DNA of 64,000 nucleotides from Aquabacter sp. L1I39. GTDB lineage: Bacteria > Pseudomonadota > Alphaproteobacteria > Rhizobiales > Xanthobacteraceae. Made by a program: the position numbers and the translations under genes. The notes under the pieces are model-generated. The model ran no database searches. It was not told where the DNA came from and worked only from the letters and a program-made list of their open reading frames with translations. The DNA lies in the NCBI RefSeq assembly GCF_017742835.1, contig NZ_CP072392.1:3098387-3162386 (forward strand). The letters run 5' to 3'. Below, one piece after another: positions 55,676-64,000 of the stretch. Every line of letters begins with the position of its first letter. Within the stretch, counting starts at the first letter, position 1.

Positions 55676-56526
55676 GTGGCTTTTCGGCGAAGTGGCTCGC
55701 CCTGCGGGAACCGGCGGATCGCGCGGCGCGCAATGGCGCTCTGGCGGCTCGCCTCGCGGATACAATGGCGGCGCACGATCCGGTCCGCGTCACCGACCTC
55801 GGCGCCGGTACGGGATCGAACCTGCGCGCCACTTCGGCGCACCTGGGTCCCCGCCAGGACTGGACTTTGCTCGATCATGACGAGGGACTGTTGCGGGCGG
55901 CGTGTGCGGAGCTCTCAGCCTGGGCCGAGCTTGCGGAAGATGATGGGGAGTGGCTTGTGCTCCACAAGGCCGGCCGGCGCATCCGTGTGGCCTGCCGGAC
56001 CGGCGACCTTGCGGCCCAGCCGGATCTGGCCCGGCTTGGATCGCCTCACCTCGTCACCGCGTCCGCCTTCTTCGACCTCGCTTCGGCGGACTGGATCGGC
56101 CGCTTTGCCGATCAGGTGGCAGAGGCCGGGGCGTGCTTTTACACGGTGCTGACCTGCGACGGGGCCGATGAATGGACGCCGCCGCATCCGCTCGATGCGG
56201 CCATTGCCGCGGCGTTCCGTACCCATCAGGGTCGTGACAAGGGCTTCGGACCCGCCGCTGGCAATGGCGCGAGCCAAGCGCTGGCGTCCGCTTTCCGCGC
56301 CGCAGGCTATGAGGTGGACCTGGCGCCGAGCCCCTGGCGGCTTTCCGCCGGCGACCCACTCATTCCCGCGCTCGCCGAAGGCACCGCAGGTGCTGCCATC
56401 GAGGCGGGGATGGTCTCGCGGGAGGAAACCCGCCAATGGGCCGAGGCCCGCGCGCAGGCGGGCTGCGTCATCGGGCATCTGGACCTGCTGGCGATCCCGT
56501 CCGGCTTCAGGATCCCCGGCGGCTGA
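55672..56526 (+). CDS. Class I SAM-dependent methyltransferase
   Basis: Product of 284 residues. VTDLGAGTGSNLRATSAHLG is SAM motif I (about residues 45-60), WTLLDHDEGLLRAA motif II, and LVTASAFFDLASADWI the later strand and helix. The family fits small-molecule methyltransferases. Last gene of the ATGA-coupled set; its end overlaps the convergent cytochrome b561 gene by 20 bases. Acceptor unknown. Confidence 0.82.
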   Translation: MSGFSAKWLALREPADRAARNGALAARLADTMAAHDPVRVTDLGAGTGSNLRATSAHLGPRQDWTLLDHDEGLLRAACAELSAWAELAEDDGEWLVLHKAGRRIRVACRTGDLAAQPDLARLGSPHLVTASAFFDLASADWIGRFADQVAEAGACFYTVLTCDGADEWTPPHPLDAAIAAAFRTHQGRDKGFGPAAGNGASQALASAFRAAGYEVDLAPSPWRLSAGDPLIPALAEGTAGAAIEAGMVSREETRQWAEARAQAGCVIGHLDLLAIPSGFRIPGG

Positions 56527-57061
56527 GGGCTGGGATCATGCGCGAAAGCACGCCATCGCGTTGGACGATGCCGTGCCAGAGGCCGGCCAGGATGTGCAGG
56601 CTTACCAGTCCCGCAGTCACATAGCCCAACGCCTGGTGGGCGCCGTTCAGGCGGTCGGAGAGCGCCTGGTCCTTGGCCACCAGGTCCGGCAGCGTGAAGA
56701 GGCCGAACACCGAGACCGGTGCGCCATAGGCATTCGAGCCCGCCCAGCCCAGCAGCGGCATCACGAAGATCAGCCCATAGAGCGCATGGTGCACGGCATT
56801 GGAGGTGGCCCGCTGCCAGCGCGGCCGGTTCGGCACCGGGGGCGGGGCGCCATAGGCGAGGCGCACCGCCACGCGCAGCACCGCAAGGCACAGGATGAGG
56901 AAGCCAACCGACTTGTGCAGATCGAACAACTGGTCCTGCGCCGGGCCCGAAGGCAGGCGCATCATCACGAGGCCCGCGGGGATGACGGTGAGGATCGCCA
57001 GCGCGGTGAGCCAGTGGATCCAGCGGGCGGGACCGGAGTAGGGGGTGACGGGCGCGTGCAT
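56507..57061 (-). CDS. Cytochrome b561-family membrane protein
   Basis: Product of 184 residues with four TM helices. WIHWLTALAILTVIPAGLVM, FDLHKSVGFLILCLAVLRVA, HHALYGLIFVMPLLGWAGSN and GAHQALGYVTAGLVSLHILA provide paired His for two b hemes. It transfers electrons at the inner membrane, often linked to superoxide or sulfite. Position between methyltransferase and RibD-like genes may be chance. ATG 57061 fits the family start. Confidence 0.85.
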   Translation of the reverse strand: MHAPVTPYSGPARWIHWLTALAILTVIPAGLVMMRLPSGPAQDQLFDLHKSVGFLILCLAVLRVAVRLAYGAPPPVPNRPRWQRATSNAVHHALYGLIFVMPLLGWAGSNAYGAPVSVFGLFTLPDLVAKDQALSDRLNGAHQALGYVTAGLVSLHILAGLWHGIVQRDGVLSRMIPALSRRGS

Positions 57062-57211
57062 CTTCTGGTCTCCAGGATCGCGTTCACCTGTCTTCAGTGG
57101 TCTTAATACTCTGCCGTCCTGATTGCGTGGGTCCATGAGGGACGAACCGGACCCTGCCTTGGATCTTTGGCGCGCGGCACCCGGTGTCTCGCCCGTCACG
57201 TCCCGCGATCC

Positions 57212-57928
57212 TCACCGGCTCCCGTTCTTGCTCCGCCCCGATTGGCGCAGGTCGCAGTCGAACAGCACATCGCCGTCCGGGAAAACCGTAAGGTGGGTGG
57301 GCGGACGCATTGCCGCGCGCAACGAGGCGATGGGGCGCAGGTCAAGGCCCGTGCGCCCGGAGCCGAGGATGACCGGCGACACGACCACGTGCAAGCGATC
57401 GATACAGCCCGCATCCACGAAGGCGGCCAGGGTCCGCGGTCCGCCTTCAAGCAGGATACGTCGCAGTCCCGCGCCCGCCAGGGCCGCCAGCACTTCGGCG
57501 GGGGCGAGCACCCCGTCCCGGTCCGTCGGCAGGTCCAGAGTCTCGATGCCGGCGGGGACCGGCTGCGCGCATCCTGAGCGGCGGATCAGGATGCGGCGGG
57601 CGCCGTCATCCGCAAGGCACTTGGCGGCCACGTTCACCCGTCCCGACGGATCGAGGATCACCCGCGCCGGATTGCGGCCGGGCACGCGCCGCACATTCAG
57701 CAGCGGATCGTCGGCCATCACCGTGCCGACTCCCACAAGAACCGCGTCGGACGCGGCGCGCAGGCGGTGCAGATGATCGAGCGCGTGGCTGCCGCTGATA
57801 TATTTGGAATCTCCCGAGGGCGTGGCGATGCGCCCGTCCAGCGACTGGCCCAACTGTCCGATCACGACCGGGCGATCATCGCGCTCGGAACTGGCAAAAG
57901 GATCCGAAAACGGATCATAGTCCTGCAT
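57212..57928 (-). CDS. RibD C-terminal-type pyrimidine reductase
   Basis: Product of 238 residues. VIGQLGQSLDGRIATPSGDS and YISGSHALDHLHRLRAASDA, then VLVGVGTVMADDPLLNVRR and RRILLEGGPRTLAAFVDAGC, are signatures of the NADPH-dependent reductase domain of RibD. No N-terminal deaminase. It probably reduces the ribosyl chain of a GTP cyclohydrolase II product to ribityl. Divergent from the GTP cyclohydrolase II gene, with 249 bases between them. Confidence 0.85.
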   Translation of the reverse strand: MQDYDPFSDPFASSERDDRPVVIGQLGQSLDGRIATPSGDSKYISGSHALDHLHRLRAASDAVLVGVGTVMADDPLLNVRRVPGRNPARVILDPSGRVNVAAKCLADDGARRILIRRSGCAQPVPAGIETLDLPTDRDGVLAPAEVLAALAGAGLRRILLEGGPRTLAAFVDAGCIDRLHVVVSPVILGSGRTGLDLRPIASLRAAMRPPTHLTVFPDGDVLFDCDLRQSGRSKNGSR

Positions 57929-58177
57929 CAGCTTGGCCCTGGCCTTGCGGTGCGCGACGTCTGGAACTTCCAGGCCGCGCGCGCGGTTGTGGAACGGGGA
58001 GGGGTGGGCCCGGCTTTTGCCGGTCTGGATACATCCGTCCCCGGTTAAAGTGGCGTGCGCGAGCGGGGTTCCGCCAGCGATCGCCGCAGTGGCTACGCCC
58101 GCGAAGCGGTGGCCGGATCAGGCGGGGGCTTGAACATTGCGCCCCGCTCCACAAGTTAAGCGTTGTGTGAGGCGCCC

Positions 58178-59497
58178 ATGTCCCCTGTGAAGAGCTTGCC
58201 CGTGACGAGCCCGACCTTAAACCAATCCGAGGTTCGTGCCACCGGGCGGGATGATCAGGTCCTGCGGACGGGGGATGATCCGCTGGCGCTCCGGCGTCGT
58301 AATGCGGGAATGACGGAACCGGACCGTGTGGTCACGGTGTCTGATCCTCAAGTCCCGTCCCGCGAGGCTCCCATGTTCCCAGATTGGCCCCCCGTTCTCG
58401 ATCTGCTCGGTCAGGGTTCTGCTGGCGCGGCGGTGGCCGCCGAACGGGCCATTGCCGAAGTGCGCGCCGGACGGCCGGTGCTGGTCTATGCCGGCGGTCA
58501 TTCGGCTCTGGCCATCGGCGCGGAGGCGTTCGAGGCGCCGGTCGCCAATGCCTTTTCCGCCATCGCACCGGGTGCCTTGCGTCTCGCCTTGCCGGCGCCG
58601 CGCCTTGCCCGTCTCGGCGTCCATCGCGACAGCGCAGGTGCGGTTCCGGTGTCTGGCATGGCTGCCGCGCGCGTGGAGGATCTCGCGCTTTCGCTCGAAG
58701 CGCGGGTCAACGAGCCGGTGGCCGACGCCAATGCCGTGGACATTGCGGCTCTCGATCTGCTCGGCGTCGCCCTGCTTCTGCCGGCGGCAGTGATCGCGCC
58801 TTGTGATGCTGCGGCCTTCCCGTCCGTGCTGCGGGTGTCGGATATCGACATCAAGTCCTATCGCGAGCGGCAGGCCCGCTCGCTGCGCATTGTCGGCCGC
58901 GCGCCGGTGCCGCTGGAAGGCGCGCCGGAGACGGAGTTCGTCGTGTTCCGCGGCGGCGAAGGCCTGCGCGATCAGGTGGCCATTGTGGTGGGCCGGCCCG
59001 ATCTCTCCCGCCCCGTGCCGGTGCGCCTCCATTCTGCGTGCCTGACGGGCGACCTGTTCGGAAGCCTGAAGTGCGATTGCGGCGACCAGCTGCGCGACAC
59101 CGTCCGCCGCATGGCGGAAGGGGAGGGCGGCATCCTGCTCTATCTGGACCAGGAAGGCCGCGGCAACGGCATCGCCAACAAGATGCGCGCCTACAAGCTC
59201 CAGGCGGACGGGTTCGACACCTATGATGCCGACGCCGTCCTTGGCTTCGGCCTGGACCAGCGCCGGTTCGACTTCGCCGCCGAGATGCTTCGCCAATTGG
59301 GCGTGAGTGCGGTGGAGGTGTTCACCAACAATCCGGTGAAGATCGCGGCCCTGAAGTCCGCGGGCCTCAACGTGGTGTCTGAGGAGCGGGTGCTGGGTCG
59401 CAAGACCCGGGAGAATACCCGCTATCTGGCTTCCAAGCGTGACCGGGCGGGCCACTATATCGATTTCGAGGCACTTGCGGCCCGAGCGGTGGATTGA
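58178..59497 (+). CDS. ribA: GTP cyclohydrolase II with N-terminal RibB-like remnant
   Basis: Product of 439 residues; GAGG lies 5-6 bases before ATG 58178. The C-terminal 190 residues are GTP cyclohydrolase II: VPVRLHSACLTGDLFGSLKC followed by DCGDQL (three zinc Cys), LYLDQEGRGNGIANKMRAY and DTYDADAVLGFGLDQRRFDF. The first 230 residues (ERAIAEVRAGRPVLVYAGGH, then a domain with no DHBP synthase DEE motif) look like a degenerate RibB part. It opens GTP to a pyrimidine intermediate for riboflavin or, given the neighbours, another metabolite. The symbol reflects activity, not proven role. Confidence 0.9.
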   Translation: MSPVKSLPVTSPTLNQSEVRATGRDDQVLRTGDDPLALRRRNAGMTEPDRVVTVSDPQVPSREAPMFPDWPPVLDLLGQGSAGAAVAAERAIAEVRAGRPVLVYAGGHSALAIGAEAFEAPVANAFSAIAPGALRLALPAPRLARLGVHRDSAGAVPVSGMAAARVEDLALSLEARVNEPVADANAVDIAALDLLGVALLLPAAVIAPCDAAAFPSVLRVSDIDIKSYRERQARSLRIVGRAPVPLEGAPETEFVVFRGGEGLRDQVAIVVGRPDLSRPVPVRLHSACLTGDLFGSLKCDCGDQLRDTVRRMAEGEGGILLYLDQEGRGNGIANKMRAYKLQADGFDTYDADAVLGFGLDQRRFDFAAEMLRQLGVSAVEVFTNNPVKIAALKSAGLNVVSEERVLGRKTRENTRYLASKRDRAGHYIDFEALAARAVD

Positions 59498-59731
59498 TCC
59501 GCCGCCCTAGGGGCAGGTTCTGATCGAAACGATTAGAGCCTTGGTGGATAAAGGCCGCCGACGCCGCGATTTGGCCTTCGCCCGCGATCCGATCTCCGCT
59601 AGAGCCTAGAGCGCGCCCGCGCCAAAGCACCGGGCGCGCGTGTCCGTGTGCCGCCATTGGCCCGGCGAGGTTCAAACAAAGCCGCCCCCCGCGCCGCGCG
59701 GATGAGGTGCGGCGCTGCGAGGAGATGCGCC

Positions 59732-60481
59732 ATGTCCCAGTCCAGGATCGCCATCGTTACCGGAGCCGGCTCGGGCGTCGGCCGCGCCGTGGCCCAGGGG
59801 CTCGCCAAGGCGGGCTGGACGGTGGCTCTCGCCGGTCGCCGCCGAGAGGCGCTGGAGGCGACGGCGGCGAGCCTTAACGGTGCGCCGTCCCTCGCGCTCC
59901 CCACCGATGTCACCGACCCCGCATCCGTGAAGGCGCTGTTTGCCGCCGTGAAGGAGGCCTATGGCCGCCTCGACCTGGTGTTCAACAATGCTGGGACCGG
60001 CGCGCCGCCCGTGCCCGTGCATGAACTGACCTACGAGCAGTGGCGCACCGTGGTGGACACCAATCTGACCGGCCCCTTCCTGTGCACGCAGGAAGCGTTC
60101 CGCATCATGAAGGACCAGGACCCGCGCGGCGGCCGCATCATCAATAACGGCTCCGTCTCCGCCACCGCCCCGCGTCCCTTCTCCGCGCCCTACACCTCCA
60201 CCAAGCACGCCATGACCGGTCTCACCAAGTCCACCTCGCTGGACGGGCGCGCCTACGACATCGCCTGCGGCCAGATCGACATCGGCAATGCCGATACCGA
60301 CATGGCGCAGAAGATGAAGGCCGGCGTCCCCCAGGCGGACGGCTCCATCCGCGTCGAGCCGGTGATCGATCCGGTGCATGTGGCGGACGCTGTGGTCTAC
60401 ATGGCCAGCTTGCCACTGGAAGCCAACGTCCAGTTCATGACCGTCATGGCCACCAAGATGCCGCTGGTGGGACGCGGCTGA
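59732..60481 (+). CDS. Short-chain dehydrogenase/reductase
   Basis: Product of 249 residues; GGAG lies 8 bases before ATG 59732. [15 protein letters not shown] is the nucleotide motif, NNAGTG the NNAG motif, and [10 protein letters not shown] the catalytic Tyr-x3-Lys, with Ser in NGSVSATAP. Probably NADPH-linked because of the AGRRREAL Arg pair after strand 2. Substrate unknown. Upstream 59498-59731 holds a GCGCGCCCG/CGGGCGCGC hairpin without T tract, perhaps the end of the ribA transcript. Confidence 0.9.
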   Translation: MSQSRIAIVTGAGSGVGRAVAQGLAKAGWTVALAGRRREALEATAASLNGAPSLALPTDVTDPASVKALFAAVKEAYGRLDLVFNNAGTGAPPVPVHELTYEQWRTVVDTNLTGPFLCTQEAFRIMKDQDPRGGRIINNGSVSATAPRPFSAPYTSTKHAMTGLTKSTSLDGRAYDIACGQIDIGNADTDMAQKMKAGVPQADGSIRVEPVIDPVHVADAVVYMASLPLEANVQFMTVMATKMPLVGRG

Positions 60482-60662
60482 CCCACTGCGATAGCACCGC
60501 CGGACCTTGCACAGCCTGACGCAAGGCACCCTTTGCAAGGCTCTCGCGGATATGCTCGTCTGTCACGCGAGCGTCACGGGTCGCCATCCCATCGCCTCGC
60601 CACAGGGGGATCGGGATGGCGGCGACGTGGGCCGAGCGGGGCGTACGGGCGGGGAGGGCGTG

Positions 60663-61649
60663 ATGAAGGACGACAAGCACGGCAAGGGCCACAAGAAGAA
60701 AAAGCACGCCGAAGGGGCGGAGGCGCCGCTGGCGACCCCGGCCGAGTTCCAGCCGCTGGATGCGGAGGAGAAGGAGACGGCGTTTTATTCCGACGGCCAC
60801 CCGCTCGATGATGTGCACTATATCGAGGCGAAGATCATCCTTCAGGGCCTGCGCTTCACATCAGTGCAGAGCTTCTTCGACTTCGCCAAGATCGTCGCCA
60901 AGGTGGCCAAGCGCTATGGCGTCGATTTCGACCCCATGGCGGGGCGGGGCATCCGGCCTCAGATCCGCGAAGTGCTGTTCCTCGATACGCAAGACTTCAA
61001 GCTCTACAACAACAATTTCATCCTGCGCCGGCGCATCGTCTATGAAGACGGCTTCCCGGTGGGCGAACCGGAAATCGTGTTCAAGTTCCGTCATCCCGAC
61101 CGGGACACGGCTGCTGCCCTTGACGTGCGGCCGCAAATCCCCGGCAGCTATCGCATCAAGTTCAAGGAGGAGCTTCTCCCCCTGAAGGGCCACATCGGCG
61201 GGGTGCGCTCGCTCTACTCCCACAATGTGGAATTCCCCTTCCGTCCCCGCGGCGTCGCCGATCCCTCCGCTGCGTCGACGCTGGTGAAGGTGTTCCCGCC
61301 GCTCGGCAGCGTGCTGACCAGCGGGCGCAAGCATGTCTCCCTCGTCAACCGCACGGCGGTGGAGGAGGTGCTCCAGCAACTCGGCAATCTGGATTTCGGC
61401 AAGGGGATGCTGGCACCCTGCAATGTCTCGGTCTGGCGCACCCGTGGCGACCAGCACCAGCTGGTGGGCGAATTCTCCTACCAGGTGCGTTTCCTGCGGC
61501 GGGACGAACTGAGCACCAAGGCGCTGGAGCGCAGCCATGAATTCTTCTGCGCCTTGCAGACGGAGGCGCAGGACTGGGTCTCGCTCGGCACCACCAAGAC
61601 CGGCGCCGTCTACCGGCTGAAGGGCAACCCGCCCCAAAGCCATGAGTGA
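60663..61649 (+). CDS. CYTH-like domain protein of unknown function
   Basis: Product of 328 residues. The first 40 are highly charged (DDKHGKGHKKKKHAEG). YIEAKIILQG, then REVLFLDTQDFKLYNNNFIL, RRRIVYEDGFPV and EIVFKFRHPD read like the ExEK, then TYFDTxDxxLxxxxxxLRxR series of CYTH/triphosphate tunnel metalloenzymes. The fit is partial, so catalytic function is uncertain. It may act on inorganic polyphosphate or a nucleotide triphosphate. Ends overlapping the chromate transporter start by 8 bases. Confidence 0.6.
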   Translation: MKDDKHGKGHKKKKHAEGAEAPLATPAEFQPLDAEEKETAFYSDGHPLDDVHYIEAKIILQGLRFTSVQSFFDFAKIVAKVAKRYGVDFDPMAGRGIRPQIREVLFLDTQDFKLYNNNFILRRRIVYEDGFPVGEPEIVFKFRHPDRDTAAALDVRPQIPGSYRIKFKEELLPLKGHIGGVRSLYSHNVEFPFRPRGVADPSAASTLVKVFPPLGSVLTSGRKHVSLVNRTAVEEVLQQLGNLDFGKGMLAPCNVSVWRTRGDQHQLVGEFSYQVRFLRRDELSTKALERSHEFFCALQTEAQDWVSLGTTKTGAVYRLKGNPPQSHE

Positions 61650-62268
61650 GGCGCCCCACTCCCTCCCGGGCAGCGCCCCGCCGGCCGAGGCGCCCATCGT
61701 GGCGCCCGGCTCGGTGTCGCTGCTCGACATCTTCGTGGGCTTCTTCATCATCGGCGCCACCAGCTTCGGCGGCGGTGTGGTGGCCTATCTGCGCACCGGT
61801 CTCGTCAACCGGCGCCGGTGGATCGACGACGTCACTTTCGTCGAGCTTTTGTCCATCTGCCAGACCTTGCCGGGCCTGAATGCCTCCAACATGGCCATCC
61901 TGGTGGGGGACCGGCTGCGCGGCACCGCCGGCGCAGCGGTGGCACTGGCGGCCATTTGCCTGCCGGGCGGGCTGATGATGATGGCGGCGGCCGCCGCCTA
62001 TGCAGCCTCGCAAGGCCATAGCGGCAACACGGTGGGAGCCATCCTGCACGGCGCCTCGGCGGCGGCGGTGGGGCTCGTCCTCTCTGTCACCTTCCAGCTG
62101 GGGCGCAAGACGCTCGGGCGCTTCATGGACTTCATCTTCGTGGCGCTGACGGTGATCGGTGTGAACGTGCTGCACCAGTCGGTGCTGCTGGTGCTGTTCG
62201 TGGTGGGGGCCATGGCCATCGTCTGGTACCGGCCCGCAGCGCGGCCGCAGGGGGAGGCGACGAAATGA
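61642..62268 (+). CDS. Chromate transporter, first half-protein
   Basis: Product of 208 residues with about five TM helices. DIFVGFFIIGATSFGGGVVA, SICQTLPGLNASNMAILVGD and LPGGLMMMAAAAAYA follow the CHR family (FxxxGxxxFGGG and PGP-type motif, here LPGLN). It pairs with the next gene; short-chain CHR proteins work as two subunits to export chromate or possibly sulfate-like anions. Confidence 0.85.
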   Translation: MSEAPHSLPGSAPPAEAPIVAPGSVSLLDIFVGFFIIGATSFGGGVVAYLRTGLVNRRRWIDDVTFVELLSICQTLPGLNASNMAILVGDRLRGTAGAAVALAAICLPGGLMMMAAAAAYAASQGHSGNTVGAILHGASAAAVGLVLSVTFQLGRKTLGRFMDFIFVALTVIGVNVLHQSVLLVLFVVGAMAIVWYRPAARPQGEATK

Positions 62269-62783
62269 ACCAGATCCCCATGCTGATCGGCGTCTTCGCC
62301 TATTTGTCCCTCCTGACGGTGGGCGGCGGCATGGCCGCCTTTCCGGAGATGAAGACGCTGGTGGTGGACCACGAGAAGTGGATGACCTTCCCGCAGCTCA
62401 TCCATCTTTATTCCATCGGCCAGATGGCGCCCGGCCCGAACATGATGATGATCGCGGGCATCGGCCAATGGGTGGCCGGGCCCATCGGGGCGCTGGTGGT
62501 GGTGCTGGCCTTCTTCCTTCCCACGGGCCTCTTCACCTTGTGGGTCGGGCGCATGTGGACGCGGCTGGAACACTGGCCCTGGCGCAATTCCATCCAGCGG
62601 GGTCTGGCACCGGTCTCCATCGGCCTCTTGCTGGCGGGTGCCATCTCCATCTCGAAGGGCGCCATCACCGGCTGGGCGAGCGCCGGCATCATGGTGGCGG
62701 TGTTCGTCGTGCTGGTGAGTTCCAAGGTGAACCCCATCCTGCTCATCGCGGCGGGCGCGCTGGCCGGCTATTTCGCTTTTTGA
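62265..62783 (+). CDS. Chromate transporter, second half-protein
   Basis: Product of 172 residues. PMLIGVFAYLSLLTVGGGMA, LYSIGQMAPGPNMMMIAGIG and WVAGPIGALVVVLAFFLPTG are the second CHR half, with the intact APGPN motif. ATGA overlap with the first half. Together they form one transporter. Confidence 0.88.
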   Translation: MNQIPMLIGVFAYLSLLTVGGGMAAFPEMKTLVVDHEKWMTFPQLIHLYSIGQMAPGPNMMMIAGIGQWVAGPIGALVVVLAFFLPTGLFTLWVGRMWTRLEHWPWRNSIQRGLAPVSIGLLLAGAISISKGAITGWASAGIMVAVFVVLVSSKVNPILLIAAGALAGYFAF

Positions 62784-62808
62784 GCCTTTGTGGCTAGCTC
62801 AAATGCAA

Positions 62809-62830
62809 ACGGGCGCCGCGCGGCGCCCGT
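62809..62830. terminator. Perfect 22-base palindrome between convergent genes
   Basis: ACGGGCGCCGC and its exact complement form a strong hairpin 26 bases after the chromate transporter stop and 28 bases before the stop of the envelope protein gene. No T tract follows on either strand, so termination is plausible but not certain. Confidence 0.5.
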
Positions 62831-62857
62831 TCGTGTGTCGAAACCGATGGGAATCGC

Positions 62858-64000
62858 TCAGCGCCGGAAGCCGCCGCCGCCGAAGCGATCACCGCCGAAG
62901 CCGCCCCCGCCGAAGCGGTCTCCGCCGCCGAAGCGATCGCCGCCATAATTGCCCCAACTGCGGGCCTGGTTCTCGCGGTTGAACTGGCTCATGTCCGTGT
63001 TGCGGTCCACCGACTGCCAGCCATTGCTGGTGGCACGGCTCCAGCCGTCATTGGAATGCTGGTACACGTTGCCATTGTGGTCCGTGTAGACATTGCCATT
63101 GTTCCAGGCGACCGAATTGCCGGTCTTGGTGTTGGTGGCCACGCCCTTGCTGTCCACGTCCACTTGGCCATTCTCACGGCTGACGCTGGTGGAGGAGGCG
63201 TGGGCCGTGCCGGCGGTGGGATTGTAGCCGGCAGACGAGCGGTTGGCGTCGAAATTGCCGGTATAGGCATTGCCCGTCACGCTGGCGTTCGAGGTGCCAC
63301 GGGCGCCGGTATAAGGATTGTACCGGGTGTTGTCGCGGGCGGCGCCGTAATTGCCGGTGTAGGGATTGAACGCGGCGGCCGAGCGGCCGGCGAAGTCCGT
63401 GCCGCGGGCGGTGGTGCCGTCCCAGGCGCGGGTGGACCAGTTGGTGCCGTTCCAGGTGGTGCCCCAGGCATGGTTCACCGTGGCATTGGCGCCCCAGCGG
63501 CCATAGATGTTGGTCTGGTTGACGTTCACATAGCCCCAGTGGCCGCCATAGGGGCCGGCGCCCCAATAGGGACCCCAATAGGGACCGACCGCCGCGCCCC
63601 AGGCCCAGCCGGCCGCGAAGCCGAAGCCGAAGCCCGCCGCGGCGCCCAGCGCGAAGCCGGCGCCATAGCCATAGGTGGTGGGGCAGCCATACCACCAGGT
63701 GCCGCCCACATAGCCGTTGCAGGCATAGCCGGTGCCATAGACCACGGTGCCCCCCGGAGCGACCATGACGCCCATATAGCCGGGCGTGTAGCCCACCACG
63801 ACCACGTCCGGCTCCACGGAATAGACCCGCACATAGGTCACATAATGGACCGGCGAGCTCACCGGGATGGTGTAGATGACCGCCGGAACGGTGGTGGCGA
63901 CCCGCCAGGGACCCGTGGGGGCGCCGGACACGAACCACACGCCGTTGGACACCATGTAATAGGCGGTGGGCGAGACCTGGATCACCGGGAGGGGGGTGTT
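62858..64000 (-). CDS. Gly/Asn/Tyr-rich envelope protein (cut by right window edge)
   Basis: At least 380 residues; the start lies beyond the window. Translation from the edge is LPVIQVSPTAYYMVSNGVWF and onward. The chain has repeated YNPYTG segments, long Gly/Ala/Tyr-rich runs (GYGAGFALGAAAGFGFGFAA), a stretch with NVYTDHNGNVYQHSNDGW, and a C-terminus of repeated GGDRFGGG. This is the pattern of the large envelope-associated proteins of Rhizobiales sometimes labelled carbohydrate-binding family V/XII. Its function is unknown. Confidence 0.7.
   Translation of the reverse strand, partial: NTPLPVIQVSPTAYYMVSNGVWFVSGAPTGPWRVATTVPAVIYTIPVSSPVHYVTYVRVYSVEPDVVVVGYTPGYMGVMVAPGGTVVYGTGYACNGYVGGTWWYGCPTTYGYGAGFALGAAAGFGFGFAAGWAWGAAVGPYWGPYWGAGPYGGHWGYVNVNQTNIYGRWGANATVNHAWGTTWNGTNWSTRAWDGTTARGTDFAGRSAAAFNPYTGNYGAARDNTRYNPYTGARGTSNASVTGNAYTGNFDANRSSAGYNPTAGTAHASSTSVSRENGQVDVDSKGVATNTKTGNSVAWNNGNVYTDHNGNVYQHSNDGWSRATSNGWQSVDRNTDMSQFNRENQARSWGNYGGDRFGGGDRFGGGGFGGDRFGGGGFRR

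Noticed and set aside
57929..58177. FMN riboswitch upstream of ribA
   Set aside because: I could not find the conserved FMN aptamer segments in the intergenic region; the region shows only GC-rich sequence.
1..64000. CRISPR array or transposon in the window
   Set aside because: I saw no regularly spaced direct repeats with unique spacers and no transposase-like protein or terminal inverted repeats apart from the prophage.

Overview
The window is high-GC DNA from an alphaproteobacterium, most likely a Hyphomicrobiales (Rhizobiales) member. A Xanthobacteraceae-type genome is my guess from the gene mix, not something measured. The clearest structure is a complete-looking temperate siphophage prophage of about 44 kb (2628-46753). 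It is integrated in the 3' end of a tRNA-Val(CAC) gene and bounded by a perfect 60-bp direct repeat.

Left host flank (1-2627): a truncated DUF2059 exported protein, ribose-5-phosphate isomerase A, a small exported protein, a phosphoglycolate phosphatase and the intact tRNA-Val gene with a recognisable promoter.

Prophage. The late genes run leftwards on the minus strand from about 29004 to 2753: HNH nuclease, P27-type small and large terminase, HK97-type portal, protease and capsid, connector and tail-completion proteins, tail tube, two tail assembly chaperones, tape measure, tail-tip proteins, fibres, then a lysis cassette (M15 endolysin, holin, nested Rz/Rz1 spanins). Beyond lysis lie accessory genes, including an HTH-metallophosphoesterase and a dATP/dGTP-diphosphohydrolase-like protein. 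Several tail proteins are of the gene-transfer-agent type. A plus-strand outer-membrane beta-barrel gene interrupts the tail genes as a moron. Early genes form two divergent operons around a CI-like S24 repressor at 36916-37575. The leftward operon (36824 to 29112) carries Cro-like and CII-like regulators, primase, a GcrA-like regulator next to a DNA methyltransferase, a DUF5906 helicase, and a 270-bp array of 9-bp repeats that may be the replication origin. The rightward operon (37854 to 46641) carries many small proteins, an HD phosphohydrolase, DUF2303, a phage DNA sliding clamp, a Gp37/Gp68 protein, SSB, excisionase and integrase. Five copies of a GGGACATATCCC-like dyad sit in and near the two early promoters, and in both promoters one copy fills the spacer between -35 and -10.

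Right host flank (46754-64000): an alpha/beta hydrolase, a small secreted protein, a dCache-GGDEF diguanylate cyclase, an L,D-transpeptidase, a DinB protein and the glucan glucosyltransferase MdoH. Next comes a compact cluster: BchC-like dehydrogenase, a pterin-synthase homologue lacking key catalytic residues, a glycosyltransferase, a methyltransferase, a cytochrome b561, a RibD-type reductase and GTP cyclohydrolase II. The cluster looks like a pathway that turns GTP into a glycosylated or methylated pyrimidine/pteridine-like compound, with unknown product. The window ends with an SDR oxidoreductase, a CYTH-like protein, a two-gene chromate transporter and a Gly/Asn/Tyr-rich envelope protein cut by the right edge.

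Most stimulating points: the GcrA-like plus methyltransferase pair in a phage early operon, the repeat array beside the helicase gene, the phage-borne sliding clamp, the barrel moron, and the host GTP-derived metabolite cluster with a catalytically altered pterin synthase.
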